From positions 1 through 64,000 of the forward strand of contig VWND01000032.1 in the NCBI GenBank assembly GCA_009599575.1: 64,000 nt of DNA. The letters are read 5' to 3'. Position 1 is the stretch's first letter. The number at the start of each line of letters is the position of its first letter. Both the position numbers and the translations under genes were made by a program. Origin of the DNA: Blumeriella jaapii (Eukaryota; Ascomycota; Leotiomycetes; Helotiales; Drepanopezizaceae). Below, piece after piece: positions 10,566-22,399 of this stretch. The notes below the pieces were generated by a model. That model saw nothing but the letters and a program-made list of their open reading frames with translations. It searched no databases and was not told where the DNA came from.

Positions 10566-12150
10566 ATGTTTTCAATTTTTTTATACAAGATCGATAAAAT
10601 ACTAAACGATCTTACGTATAATACTTTTCTCAAAACCCAATTTCACAATCTTTTCGAACGTTTCAGAACTAATAAAATATCGATTTCGATTTTTTCAATC
10701 AGCTTAGTAAAGCTAATTTCGAATAAACCTTTTTTCGAATCTTTTTCTCCGGAATATAAAAACCTCGAACACGTGTTTTTTAAAATTGCTAATAACGAGC
10801 TAGCTTTTACCGGCCCTACGACCATAAGATCGAGCTTATTATAAATAAGAAAAAGCTGAAATACATTTTTTTGTACAAAATATCGATTCCGAAGCTCGAG
10901 ATTATTAAAATTTATTTGCAAAATAATTTTAATAAAAATTTTATCGAACTTTTTACCGCTCTTTTCGTTGCTTTAATGCTTTTCGCCAAAAAACCCGACG
11001 GTTTATTACGTTTTTATATCGATTATCGAACTTTTAATAATATTATTCGTAAAAATCGCTATTTTTTTTTTTTTATCGATAAAATTTTTGTTCGTTTTTC
11101 GAAAGCGCGAATTTTTACGAAGTTCGATATTCGTTAAGCTTTTCACAAAATTCGAATAGATTTCGCTAATAAAAAACTAACGACGTTTCGTACGCGTTAC
11201 GGCGTTTATAAATGCAAAATGCTATTTTTTGGCTTTATTAATAGACTCGCAACTTACCAACGTTATATAAACGACGTTTTTTTCGATTATTTGAACGATT
11301 TTTGTATTATATATTTAAATAATATTTTTATTTATTCGTTCGATTTTTTAAAACACGTTATATACGTTCGCAAAATGCTTTAAAAGCTCGCTAACGCTGG
11401 ATTACAGGCCGATATTCGAAAGTCTGAATTTAACGTTACTCGGACCCGTTACCTAGGTTTTATTATTTTTACTAAAAGCTTAAAAATAAACTTAAAGAAA
11501 GTCTTCGTAGTCGCCTACTAAAAGCCTTCTATTATTATAAAAAGCGTACAAAGCTTTTTTGGTTTTTGTAATTTTTATCGACGTTTTATTCGAAACTACG
11601 GTATAATTGCAAAACTTTTGATTTATTTAACTAAAGCTAACGTTTTTTACAATTTCACTTTTAAATATTAAAAGAGTTTCGACCTTTTTATATTAGCTTT
11701 TATTACTGTATCAATTCTATAATATATTATAAACAAAATTTTTTTTGCATATTAAAAACTGACGCTTCCGACGGCGTAATAGCTTTTGTGCTTTCGCAAT
11801 TTCATAATGACGACTAGCTTCCAATCGCTTATTTTAGCAAAACTATAACTTTCGCAAAACTAAACTACGTCGTATACGATAAAAAAATGCTCGCAATCGT
11901 GAAATTTTTAGGCAACTTTCGTGCTAAATTAATTAGCTCGATTTATTAAATTAAAATTATTATTAATTATAAAGCTTTGGAATACTTTATAATTTTTAAA
12001 CCTTTAAACGCTCGATAAGCACGCTAGGCCGAGCTTCTCGCCGATTACAACTTTTTTATTACGTACAAACCAAGTAAATACAATTTTTTAGCTAACGTAC
12101 TAATACGTCGTACGAGCGAACTCGATCGTTAAAACTCTTTTAAACGCATT
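10566..12150 (+). pseudogene. A1 reverse transcriptase and RNase H remnant
   Basis: The frame resumes after B1. It reads KIDKILNDLTYNTF near 10585, the pre-RT segment with EYKNLEHVFFKIANNELAF near 10755, the RT entry motif KKPDGLLRFYIDYR near 10990, DKIFVRFSKARIFTKFDIR to 11137, and the catalytic box YLNN at 11312-11323 (family YLDD). Then come the joining motif [16 protein letters not shown] near 11555 and RNase H LKTDASDGVIAFVLSQF near 11755. YDKKMLAIVKFL near 11876 and NVLIRRTSELDR end the domain. Confidence 0.87.
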
Positions 12151-13884
12151 TAGCGCTTGTAAATATTCTTTCGAGCCGATTAAATCGATCACCGCCTTTT
12201 AACTAAAAAACTTCGATTTTTTACGGTTTCCGAAACAGCTGTTTTTATCGTTGAAATAGCTGATTTTTCTTTCGTATTTCGTATCGTTAATCAGCTTTTT
12301 TACGCTAATCGTACAGTTAGCAATTTAATAGCTTTCCGAAAAAAAACTATACGAAACGCTACGAAAAAAAACGACGCTAATAATACTTCGTATATACTTA
12401 AACGCGATCTGCTGTTATATTACGATCGTTTAATAATATTAAACGTCGATTATCTCCGTTTAGCTTTTGTATAAAAAATGTATAACCAGATTTTCACCGT
12501 TTATTCCAGCGTTCGCAAAATTACGCAATTGCTTTCGAATTAATATTATTAACGAAATATAACAGCCTTCGTAAAATAATATTATCGCAACTGCCACGCT
12601 TATCGAAAAAGTTTTGTTTTAAAAAATAAGCGCCCCGGCTTTTTTCAGCTTTTTTTTATTTTTAATCATTTTTAAAAGCACGTTATAATGGATTTTTGCA
12701 ATTTTAACAAAAACAAATACGGTTACGATAACGTATTCGTAGTAATAAATCGCTTTTCCAAGCAAGCTATTTCGATTTTTTATTATAAAAATATCGACGC
12801 TCGAAGCTTCGCCAAATTATATATATTTTATATATATAAGTATTTTAGTTTTTTAAAAAATATTATTAGCGATCGTAGCCTTTAGTATTAGTTTACTTTT
12901 TGGTTTAAATTAAACAAAATATTCGATACGCAATTAAAGCTTTCGACAGCCGCTTATTTTAAAACCGATAATCAAACCGAAATTTACAATTAATATTTGC
13001 AAAAACGCTTTCGATTTTTCGTAAATTTTTATTAAAACGATTAAAACGAATTTCTTTTAATAATAGATTTCGCCTAAATAATTCTTTTTTACGAAAGTCT
13101 AGATGGCTTTTTATTTTTTAAAATTGTATACGATTACACTTTTTATATTAATTGAAATTGAAAGCTCGATACTTCGATCTTTTTCAATTTTTTATACAAG
13201 CTAAACGCAAACGAAGCTCGTGCGTACGCTCGCCGCCATTACGATATTTAGAACCTCGCCAAATCGTATTTTTAATAAGCTTACGACAAAATAAAAAAAA
13301 GTGCGAATAAATCTCGCCGCGCGATCGATTTTAACGTTAGCGACTACGTATGGCTCGATATGCGTTTATTTCCGACCTTCCGGCCTTTTCGCAAGTTCGA
13401 CAACTTTACAAACGGCCTTTTTAAAATTATAGCCAAAATTTTCGACAACGCTTTTAAGCTAAACCTTTTTAATATTATAAACGTATATCCAGTTTTTTAC
13501 GCTAATCGACTGCGTAAAGCAACTGACGACGCGCTTACAAATCAAGTTAATTTAATTTCTGAATTTATTAATATAATTAGTAAATTTAAATACGAAATCG
13601 AAAAATTGATCGCTTATCGAATGCAGCGGAAAACTTTTTAATACAAAGCTTTTTGAATAGACTTAAATAAAAATCTCACGTAATACCCCGCGTTTGATTT
13701 TATATACGCTTTTTTGAAAGTGCGCGATTTTTATTTAGCGTATAAAAAGCTTTCCGGTCCTTTTGCAAAACTTGTAAATTAGCTAAAGGCGTATTCCGAA
13801 GGTTTGAATTCGTACGATTATTTAAATAGCGACGTATTAATAAATAAAAGCTCGAAAGCGCGCTTTTTTCGGACGGAAAAGTAA
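12150..13884 (+). pseudogene. A1 integrase and chromodomain remnant
   Basis: A zinc-binding region is degraded at 12400-12650. The catalytic core is clear at 12688-13100: MDFCNFNKNKYGYDNVFVVI, INRFSKQAISIF, then SFLKNIISDRSL (second acidic region) and FKTDNQTEIYNQYLQ near 12960. The C-terminal part reads FNVSDYVWLDMRLF near 13330 and FYANRLRKATDDAL. A chromodomain follows (YEIEKLIAYRMQRKTF near 13590, then YPAFDFIYAF and YSEGLNSYDYLN to 13840). A chromodomain after integrase marks the chromovirus branch of Ty3/gypsy. Confidence 0.88.
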
Positions 13885-14152
13885 TATAACGATTTATTTT
13901 ATTGCTATTTCTCGTGTCATTCTAGCAACTACGTATAATTGCAAGCTTTTTAGTTTTCTGGTGAATCTCCTATCAACTATAGAAATTATTCATATATATA
14001 AAGCATTTTCCTTTTAGCATTTCTGCTTTTTGCAATTATTAATTCTAAATGAATATTTTTTGTTACAGAACCAAAGGCTCGTTTCTTATATTATATGAAT
14101 TCGGCGACCAGTTGACTAATCTCCCAGCCCTCCGACTGATTAGATCGTCACA
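13885..14152 (+). repeat. A1 3' LTR
   Basis: It is 268 bp. The inner start is mutated (TATAACGATTTATTT). The outer ~70 bp is intact and ends CCGACTGATTAGATCGTCACA. TATATATAAAG lies near 13996. Confidence 0.92.
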
Positions 14153-14379
14153 GCAACTACGTGTAGCTGCAAGCTTTCTGGTCTCCTGGTAGGTTTTTTA
14201 TTAACTGTAGAGACTATTTATATATATAAGGCACTTTCTTTTTAGCATTTCTGCCTTTTGCAATTGTTGATTTTAAGTAAATATTTTTGTTATAAAACCA
14301 AAAGCTCGTTTTTTATACTATATGAATACGGCGACCAGTTAACTAATCTCCTAGCCTTTCGATTAATTAAATCGTTATA
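14153..14379 (+). repeat. A2 5' LTR, distal part
   Basis: It continues the LTR begun at 1682-1726, starting with the duplicated GCAAC. It ends ATCGTTATA, as the A1 5' LTR does. Positions 14380-14800 are an untranslated leader with long T runs matching A1 1994-2420. Confidence 0.9.
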
Positions 14380-14812
14380 TTATTAACAATTTTTTTTTTA
14401 CGCTAGCGACGGCGTAAACTATTTTTTTTCTCGAATTTCTTACGAATTATATTAAAATAATCGACCGGTCGTAAAAAGGCTTATTTTCGCATTTTGCGAA
14501 AAATGGCTTTTGTTCAACGATTTTTTTTAACAGAGCTTTTCAGCTTTTGTTATTATATTTTAATTTTCTTTTTTTTAATCAGCGAAAAAGCAGCCTTTTT
14601 TAAAAGCTTTTTTTTTTGAAAAACAGTTTTTTTTTCGAAAAAAAAAAAACAAAAGAAAAAGCAGAGCGCTAACCATTTCGCCTGTCATTTTTTTTTTACA
14701 GCTTAGCGCTAAAAGCGTTTAGTTAAAACTTTTGCAATATCAATTAAAAAAAACGCAAAAGCGTAAACGATAACTTTTGAAAATTATACGATTGCGACAA
14801 ACCTTTTAATTA

Positions 14813-16470
14813 AAGCGTTTAATAAAATTTATCGAACGTATTTTCGCTAATCGCGAATCTGCTGCTTTTTTTTTTTTCGCAACGTTTTATTTTAATTAAC
14901 AAACGCTGTAAATCAACTTTCACGCTTTTCGCGAACTTTTTTTAGATTTTTTTATAACGGCTAAGATTTTAACGCGCTTTTTAAACGTTATGATTTTTAT
15001 TTATTTGCTGATTTTCGATTAGCTCGTATAAAACGCGTTTCGAACTTTGAGTTTAAGCTAAATAATAGTAAAAATTACAAAGCACGTTATTAAAAAACTA
15101 AAGTTTTCGATAATTTCGAATTTTATTACGATTATTTCGCTAGCGATCGATTTCGCAAAAACTATATATTCGATCAGACCGAAAGCGTGGTAAAAAAGTT
15201 TTTTACTCCGCGTATTTTAAACCGTTCCGATTTTATATTTTTCGAAAAATTAATTAAAAAAGTCGCCGATTTCCTGGCCGGTTTTTCCGACGTTTAAAAA
15301 GCGGAAAACGAATTTAAAATGCTTATAATAAATACGCATAACGATTTTTAGCGATTTTATTTGCGATTTTCTATTTTCGCAGCGAACGCTTAAATACGAA
15401 CTGACAAACAGCTTCGGAACGCTTTCCGCGATAAAATACTAAAGCGTTTACGAAAAAAGCTACATTTAAAATAAGCGCGTATAACGACTTTTAAAAATTA
15501 GCTTACCGCCGTTCGATAAAAAAAACAAGGTTAATTAACAAAACGAATTTTATACGCGAATCGCTTTTTAATTAAATTTACTATTTATTAAAATAATAGG
15601 TTCTTAACCAAAGCGTATTACGAATTAAATCGTACGTACGAAAATCGTTCAAATATTTCACAGGCTTTTTTTCAGCTTTTTGCTGTTTTTTTTTCTTTTC
15701 CACGCTAAAACGCTTTTTTTGACGTTTTTTCTTTTCGATCGGACCAACGACAACGCTCGTTTTTTATTTTATATTAAAAAATTCAGAAAAATTAATTTGC
15801 ACGACTTTTTACGAGCCGATTTTCGGTTTTATTTAAAAGTCTTTTTAAATTAATAAATATAAACGAAATCGAACCGGCCGAAAATTCGCCTTTTAATAAT
15901 AGTAATAAAAACGAAAATCTTTTTTCAAACGACTTTCAAAACGCATACGAAAAAGTTAAAAGCTTTCCCGCTAATCGAAAAAACGCTCAGGCCTAAATAA
16001 AGCTTTTTTTTTAAGCGTATTACGCGATATGCGTTATTTTAACGTTCGAAAGCTTTTTAATAACGATTTATTAATAATTCCCGTTATATTTATTAAAAAT
16101 GAGTTTTTTCGTATAAAATAAAAACGCTCGCCGATTTTAAAACGAACGGTTATGCGTTAATCGATTCGGCGCTGATTAAGTTTTTTTTTTTTTTTTATAA
16201 AACTTTTGATTTAATTTCTTTCGGCTTTTTTTTTGTAAAAAAGTATAATAAAACTCGTAGCTATTTAATTATATTTTTTACGTTTTTTAATTTTATTATT
16301 AATAACCGAATACAATCGTTTACTTTTTTTTTAATTATTAACCTCGGAAATTATAATATGATTTTAAAAAAAGCTTGGTTGGCCGAACACTAAATTTTAT
16401 TAAACTGTAATAAACGCAAGCTTTATTAGCCAAAATCTTATTTTTTTACAGTTTTTTACGTTTATTATAT
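14813..16470 (+). pseudogene. A2 gag and aspartic protease remnant
   Basis: It is collinear with A1 2429-4075. Gag shows FANRESAAF, DQTESVVKKFFTPRILNR near 15175, FRDKI near 15430 and FDRTNDNARFLFYIKKF near 15735. Protease follows with LADFKTNGYALIDSALIKF near 16130 (active-site loop), INLGNYNMILKKAWLAEH near 16340 and NCNKRKLYWP. A T-rich tract lies at 16681-16720 where A1 has one too. Many in-frame stops are present. Confidence 0.7.
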
Positions 16471-16944
16471 TAAAATCTTTTATTTGCATTTCCGAAAAAT
16501 TTAATTTCGCTATTAAAACGACGCTGTAAAACGTAATAAAAACTTTGATTAATTATGGCAGATTTACGACGCTATACGAAACGCGAAAAAATCGAATTTT
16601 ATTCGCGGTGCTAATTTCGATAGCGACGCCAATAAAATAATATAAAAAATCACACCACCGCTTTTTCAGGCTGCCGATCTTTCTATTATTTCTTTTTTTT
16701 CTTTTTTTTTTTTATTAAAACAGCTTTTTCGTTTTACTAAAAACAATTATATCAAAAACCGAAAAAAAGCTTTCGCCGCGATAGCCTTTCAGCTTAATAT
16801 AATCGATAATTCAAATAAGCCATTTTTTAAATTTTTCAAACGATTACTTCGAAAACGAATCTTTTAATTTATTGCTTATTTAATTTCCATTTGCTAGATT
16901 ATTGCATACGCTTTCAAGCTGATTTCCAGAAAAAAAGCAGTTAA

Positions 16945-18540
16945 AATTTTTTCAATTTTTTTATACGAAATCGATAAAATATTAAACGATTTTACGTATA
17001 ACATTTTTTTTAAAATTTAATTTCACAATTTTTTCGAACGTTTCAAAACCAACGAAATATCGATTTCGACCTTTTTAACCAGCCTAACAAAGCTAATTTC
17101 GAATAAACCTTTTTTCGAATTTTTTTTTCCGAAATACAAAAACTTCGAACACGTGTTTTTTAAAGCCGCTAATAATAAGCTAGCTTTTCACCGGCCCTAC
17201 GATTATAAAATCGAGCTTATTATAAATAAAAAAAAGCTGAAATACATTTTTTTATACAAAATATCGATTTCAAAGCTCGAGATTATTAAGATTTATTTGC
17301 AAAATAATTTTAACAAAAGCTTTATCGAATCTTTTACCGCTTTTTTCGCTGTTTTAATATTTTTCGCCAAAAAACCCGACGGTTTACTACGTTTTTATAT
17401 CGATTATCGAGCTTTTAATAATATTATTCGTAAAAATCGCTATTTTTTTCTTTTTATCGATAAAACTTTTGCTCGTTTTTCGGAAGCGCGAATTTTTACG
17501 AAATTCGATATTCGTTAAGCTTTTTATAAAATTCGAATAAATCCCGCCAGTAAAAAACTAACGACGTTTTATACGCGTTACGGCGTTTATAAATATAAAA
17601 TGCTATTTTTTAGCTTTATTAATAAATTCGTAATTTATCAACGTTATATAAACGACGTTTTTTTCGATTATTTAAACGATTTTTGTATTGCATATCTGAA
17701 TAATATTTTTATTTATTCGTCCGACCTTTTGAAACACGTTATATACGTTCGCAAAATGTTTTAAAAGCTCGCTGACGCTGAATTACAGGCCGATATTCGA
17801 AAGTTTAAATTCAACGTTATTCGGACTCGTTATCTAGGTTTTATTATTTTTATTAAAAGCTTAAAAATAAACCCAAAAAAGGTTTCCGTAGTCGTTTATT
17901 AAAAACCTTTTATTATTACAAAAAATATACAAAGCTTTTTTGATTTTTGTAACTTTTACCGACGTTTTATTCGAAACTACGATATAATTGCAAAGCTTTT
18001 AGTTTATTTAACCAAAGCTAACGTTTTTTATAATTTCACTTTTAAATATTAAAAGAATTTCGACTTTTTTATACTAGCCTTTATTATTGCATCAGTTATA
18101 ATATTATAAACAAAACTTTTTCTGCATATTAAAAACTAACGCTTCCGACGGCGTAATGGCTTTTGTGCTTTCGCAATTTTATAATAACGATTGGCTTCCA
18201 ATCGCTTATTTTAGCAAAACTATAGCTTTCGCAAAGCTAAACTACGTCGTATACGATAAAAAAATGCTCGTAATCGTAAGATTTTTAAATAATTTTCGTA
18301 TTAAACTGGCTGATTTAATTTATTAAATCAAAATAATTATTAATTATAAAGCTTTAAAGTATTTTATAACTTTTAAATTCTTAAACGTTCGATAAATACG
18401 CTGGGCCGAGCTTCTCGCCGACTACAACTTTTTTATTACGTACAAACCAAATAAATATAATCCTTTGGCTAACGTATTAATACGTCGTACGAGCGAATTC
18501 GACCGTTAAAACTTTTTTAAACGCATTTAGCGCCTGCAAA
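16945..18540 (+). pseudogene. A2 reverse transcriptase and RNase H remnant
   Basis: A 121-residue open stretch at 17153-17518 covers FFKAANNKLAFHRPYDYKIE (pre-RT), PDGLLRFYIDYRAFNNIIRK and ARFSEARIFTKFDIR. The catalytic box again reads YLNN near 17695. [16 protein letters not shown] near 17940 and the RNase H blocks LTLPTA, YDKKMLVIVRFL near 18255 and the ADYNFFITYKP end near 18420 follow. This copy carries the uninterrupted site at about 16755-16765 that corresponds to the B1 insertion point in A1. Confidence 0.86.
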
Positions 18541-20261
18541 TTCTTTTTCGAGCAAATCAGATTAATTACCGCTTTTTAACTAAAAAACTTCGATTTTCTA
18601 CGGCTTTCGAAACAGCTGTTTTTATCGTTGAAATAGCTGATTTTTTTTTCGCATTTCGTATCGTTAATTAAATTTTCTACGCTAATCGCACAGCTGGCAG
18701 TTTAATAACCTTTCGAAAAAAAGCTGTACGAAACGCTACGAAAAAAAACGACGATAATAATACTTCGTATATATTTAAACGCGATCTGCTATTATATTAC
18801 GATCGTTTAATAATATCAAACGTCGATTATTTTCGTTTAGCTTTTGTATAAAAAATGCATAATTAGATTTTTATCGTTTATTTTAGCGTTCGTAAAATTA
18901 CGCAATTGCTTTCGGACTAATATTATTAGCGAAGTATAACAGTTTTTGTAAAATAATATTATCGCAACTGCTACGCTTATCGAAAAAATTCTGTTTTAAA
19001 AAATAAGCGCCCCGGCTTTTTTTAGCTTTTTTTTGTTTTTGACCATTTTTAAAAGCACGTTATAATAAACTTTTGCAATTTTAACAAAAACAAACACGAT
19101 TACGATAACGTATTCGTAGTAATAAATCGCTTTTCCAAGTAAATTATTTCGATTTTTTATTATAAAAATATCGACGTTCGAAGCTTCGCCAAATTATATA
19201 TATTTTACGTATATAAGTATTTTGGCTTTTTAAAAAGTATTATTAGCGATCGTAACTTTTAATATTAATTTACTTTTTGATTTAATTTAAACAAAATACT
19301 CGGTACGCAATTAAAACTTTCGATAGCCGTTTATTTTAAAACCGACGGTCAAACCGAAATTTACAATTAATATTTGCAAAAACGCTTTCGACTTTTCGTA
19401 AATTTTTATTAAAACGATTAAAGCGAATTTTTTTTAATAATAGATTTCGCCCAAATAATTTTTTTTTACAAAAATTTAAATAACTTTTTACTTTTTGAAA
19501 TTGTATACGGTTATATTTTTTATATTAATTAAAACTGGAAATTCGATATTTTCCTTTTTTTTTAATTTTTTATATAAGCTAAACGCAAACGAAGCTCGTA
19601 CGTACGCTCGCCGCTATTACGACGTTTGGAATTTCGCCAAATCGCACTTTTAATAAATCTACGACAAAATAAAAAAAAATGCGAATAAATTTCGCCGCGC
19701 GATCGATTTTAACGTTAGCGATTACGTATAGCTCGATATGCGTCCATTTTCGATTTTCCGGCCTTTTCGCAAGCTCGACAATTTTATAAACGGCCTTTTT
19801 AAAATTATAGCCAAAATTTTCGATAACGCTTTTAAGCTAGACCTTTTTAGTATTATAAACGTACATTTAGTTTTTTACGCTAATCGATTGCGTAAAACAG
19901 CTAACGACGCGCTTTTAAATCAGATTAACTCAGCTTTTAAATTTATTAATATAATTAATAAACTTAAATACGAAGTCGAAAAATTAATCGCCTGTCGAAT
20001 GCAGCGGAAAACCTTTTAATACAAAGCTTTTTGAATAAGCTTAAATAAAGATTTTACGTGGTACCTCGCGTTTGACTTTATATATGCTTTTTTGAAAATA
20101 CGCGATTTTCATTTGGCGTATAAAAAGCTTTCCGGTCTTTTTGCAAAACTTATAAATTAGCTAAAGGCGTATTCCGAAAGTTTGAATTCGTACGATTATT
20201 TGAATAGCGACGTACTAATAAATAAAAGCTCGAGGGCGCGCTTTTTCGCACGAGGGAGTAA
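18540..20261 (+). pseudogene. A2 integrase and chromodomain remnant
   Basis: Integrase blocks match A1: GYDNVFVVINRFSK-like near 19100, the SDRNF region near 19245, and FKTDGQTEIYN near 19340 (here the Gly of the TDGQTE motif is kept). The C-terminus reads VSDYV, then MRPFSIFRPFRKLDN at 19738 and FYANRLRKTANDALLNQ near 19870. The chromodomain begins YEVEKLIACRMQRKTF near 19970 and ends YSESLNSYDYLNSD near 20170. A polypurine-like CGAGGGAGTAA lies just before the LTR. Confidence 0.87.
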
Positions 20262-20315
20262 TATAACGATTCACTTTTTTGCCATTTTTCGTGTTATTTT
20301 AGCAATTACGTATAG
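20262..20315 (+). repeat. A2 3' LTR, proximal part
   Basis: It starts TATAACGATTCAC (mutated TGTGACGA) and is interrupted after TATAG (20311-20315) by A3. It resumes at 33143 with TGTAG, the second copy of the target duplication with one G/A difference. Confidence 0.9.
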
Positions 20316-20579
20316 TGTGACGATCTAATCAGTCGGAGGGCTGGAAGATCAGTCAACTGGTCGCCGTGTTTATATGATATAAGAAACGAGCCTTTGGTTT
20401 TATAACAAAGATATTCATTTAGAATTAATAACTGCAAAAGGCAAAGGTATTAAAAGAAAAATGCTTTATATATATGAATAGTTTCCATAATTAATAAAAG
20501 ATTTATTAAAAAAACAGAAAGCTTGCAGCTACACGTAGTTGCTGGAATAATACGAGAAGCAAAAAAATAAATCGTTATA
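20316..20579 (-). repeat. A3 3' LTR
   Basis: This is the reverse complement of the A LTR. The outer edge (20316-20360) is almost unmutated and the inner edge ends ATCGTTATA. Confidence 0.9.
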
Positions 20580-20589
20580 TTATTCTTCC

Positions 20590-22280
20590 GTCCGAAAAAA
20601 ACGCGCTTTCGAACTTTTATTTATTAGTACGTCGCTATCCAAATAATCGTACGAATCCAAGCCTTCGGAATACGCTTTTAGCTAATTTATAAGTTTTGCA
20701 AAAAGACCGGAAAGCTTTTTATACGCCAAATGAAAATCGCGCATTTTCAAAAAAGCGTATATAAAATCAGACGCGGAGTATTACGTAAGGTTTTTATTTA
20801 AGCTTATTTAAGAAATTTTATATTAAAAAGTCTTTCGCTGTATTCGATAAGCGATCAATTCTTCGACTTCGTATTTAAGCTTATTAATTATATTAATAAA
20901 TTTAAAAATTAAGTTAATTTGATCTGAAAGCGCGTCGTCAGCTGTTTTACGCAGTCGATTAGCGTAAAAAACTAGATGTACGTTTATAATACTAAAAAGA
21001 TCTAGCTTAAAAGCGTTGTCGAAAATTCTGGCTATAATTTTAAAAGGGCCGTTTGTAAAATTGTCGAGCTTGCGGAAAGGCCGAAAGGTCGGAAATAAAC
21101 GCATATCGAATTATACGTAGTCGCTAACGTTAAAATCGATCGCGCGGCGAAACTTATTCGTATTTTTTTTTATTTTATCGTAAACTTATTGAAAATGCGA
21201 TTTGGCGAGGTTTTAAACGTCGAAATAGCGGCGAGCGTACGCACGAGCTTCGTTTGCGTTTAGCTTATATAAAAGGTTAGAAAAAAAGGAAATATCGAGC
21301 TTTCAGTTTTAATTAATATAGGAAATATAACCGTATATAATTTTAAAAAGTGAAAGGCCATTTAGACTTTCGTAAAAAAGGATTATTTAAGCGAAATTTA
21401 TTATTAAAAAAAATTCGTTTTAATCGTTGTAATAAAAATTTACGAAAAATCGAAAGCGTTTTTGCAGATATTAGTTGTAAATTTCGGTCTGACCGTCGGT
21501 TTCAGAATAAGCGGCTATCAAAAGCTTTAATTGCGTACCGAGTATTTTATTTAATTTAAACCAGAAGATAAACCAATATTAAAGGCCACGATCGCTAATA
21601 ATACTTTTTAAAAGGCCAAAATACTTATATACGTGGAATATATACAATTTGGCGAAGCTTCGAGCGTCGATATTTTTATAACAGAAAATCGAAATAGCTT
21701 GTTTAAAAAAGCGATTTATTATTACGAATACGTTATCGTAACCGTGTTTATTTTTATTAAAACTGTAAAAGTCTATTATAACGTGCTTCTAGAGGTGGTC
21801 AGGAACAGAAAGAGGCTGAAAAAGGCCGGGGCGCTTATCTCTTGGAACAAAACTTTTTCGACAAGCGTGGCAATTGCGTAGTTTTGCGAGCGCTAGAATA
21901 AGCGGTGGAGATCTGGTCGTGTACTTTTCGTATAAGGGCCAAACGAAAATGATCGACGTCTGGGATTATCAAGCGACCGTAATATAGCAGCAAATCGCGT
22001 TTAAATATATACGGAGTATTATTATCGTTATTCCTTTTCGCAGCGTTTCGTACAGCTTTCTTTCGGAAGACTATCAGGCTGCTAGCTGTGCGATTAGCGT
22101 GGAAAATTTGGTTAACGATACGGAGTGCGAAAGAAAAATTAGCTATTTCAACGATAAAAACAATTGTTTCGAAGGCCGTGGAAAATCGCAGTTTTTTAAT
22201 TAAAAAGCGGTGATCGATTTGATTTGCTCGGAAAAAAATTTGCAAACGCTGAATGCGTTTAAAAAAGTTTTAGCGGTCGA
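20590..22280 (-). pseudogene. A3 chromodomain and integrase remnant with 62-bp deletion
   Basis: Read on the reverse strand, the C-terminus includes MRLFPTFRPFRKLDNF (from 21104) and NRLRKTADDALSDQ, then a chromodomain start YEVEELIAYRIQRKTF. The integrase N-terminal region is open over 136 residues (21835-22245): RDLLLYYGRLIIPDVDHFRL then IRKVHDQISTAYSSARKTTQ. This matches the His-His part of the zinc-binding domain. The Cys-Cys half is lost because 62 bp present in A4 (between two GCAATTGCG repeats) is missing at 21870-21878. The stretch 21780-22000 is visibly less RIP-mutated. Confidence 0.85.
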
Positions 22281-22399
22281 ATTCGCTCGTACGACATATC
22301 AGCGCGTTAGCTACAAAATTGTATTTATTTGGTTTATACGTAATAAAAAAGTTATAATCGGCGAAAAGCTCGGCTCAGCGTGCTTATCGAACGTTTAAA

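Larger units (their letters stand above)
1727..14152 (+). mobile_element. Element A1: Ty3/gypsy copy inserted in the 5' LTR of A2, itself hosting B1
   Basis: The A2 LTR is interrupted after GCAAC (1722-1726) and resumes with GCAAC at 14153-14157, a 5-bp target duplication. A1 runs LTR, gag, protease, (B1), RT, RNase H, integrase, chromodomain, LTR. Without B1 and its duplicated AAACC the copy is about 6.4 kb. All frames carry stops. Confidence 0.9.

Noticed and set aside
14140..14400. Tandem double LTR made by recombination of two A elements
   Set aside because: The GCAAC duplication and the matching 45-bp LTR start at 1682-1726 show a nested insertion instead.
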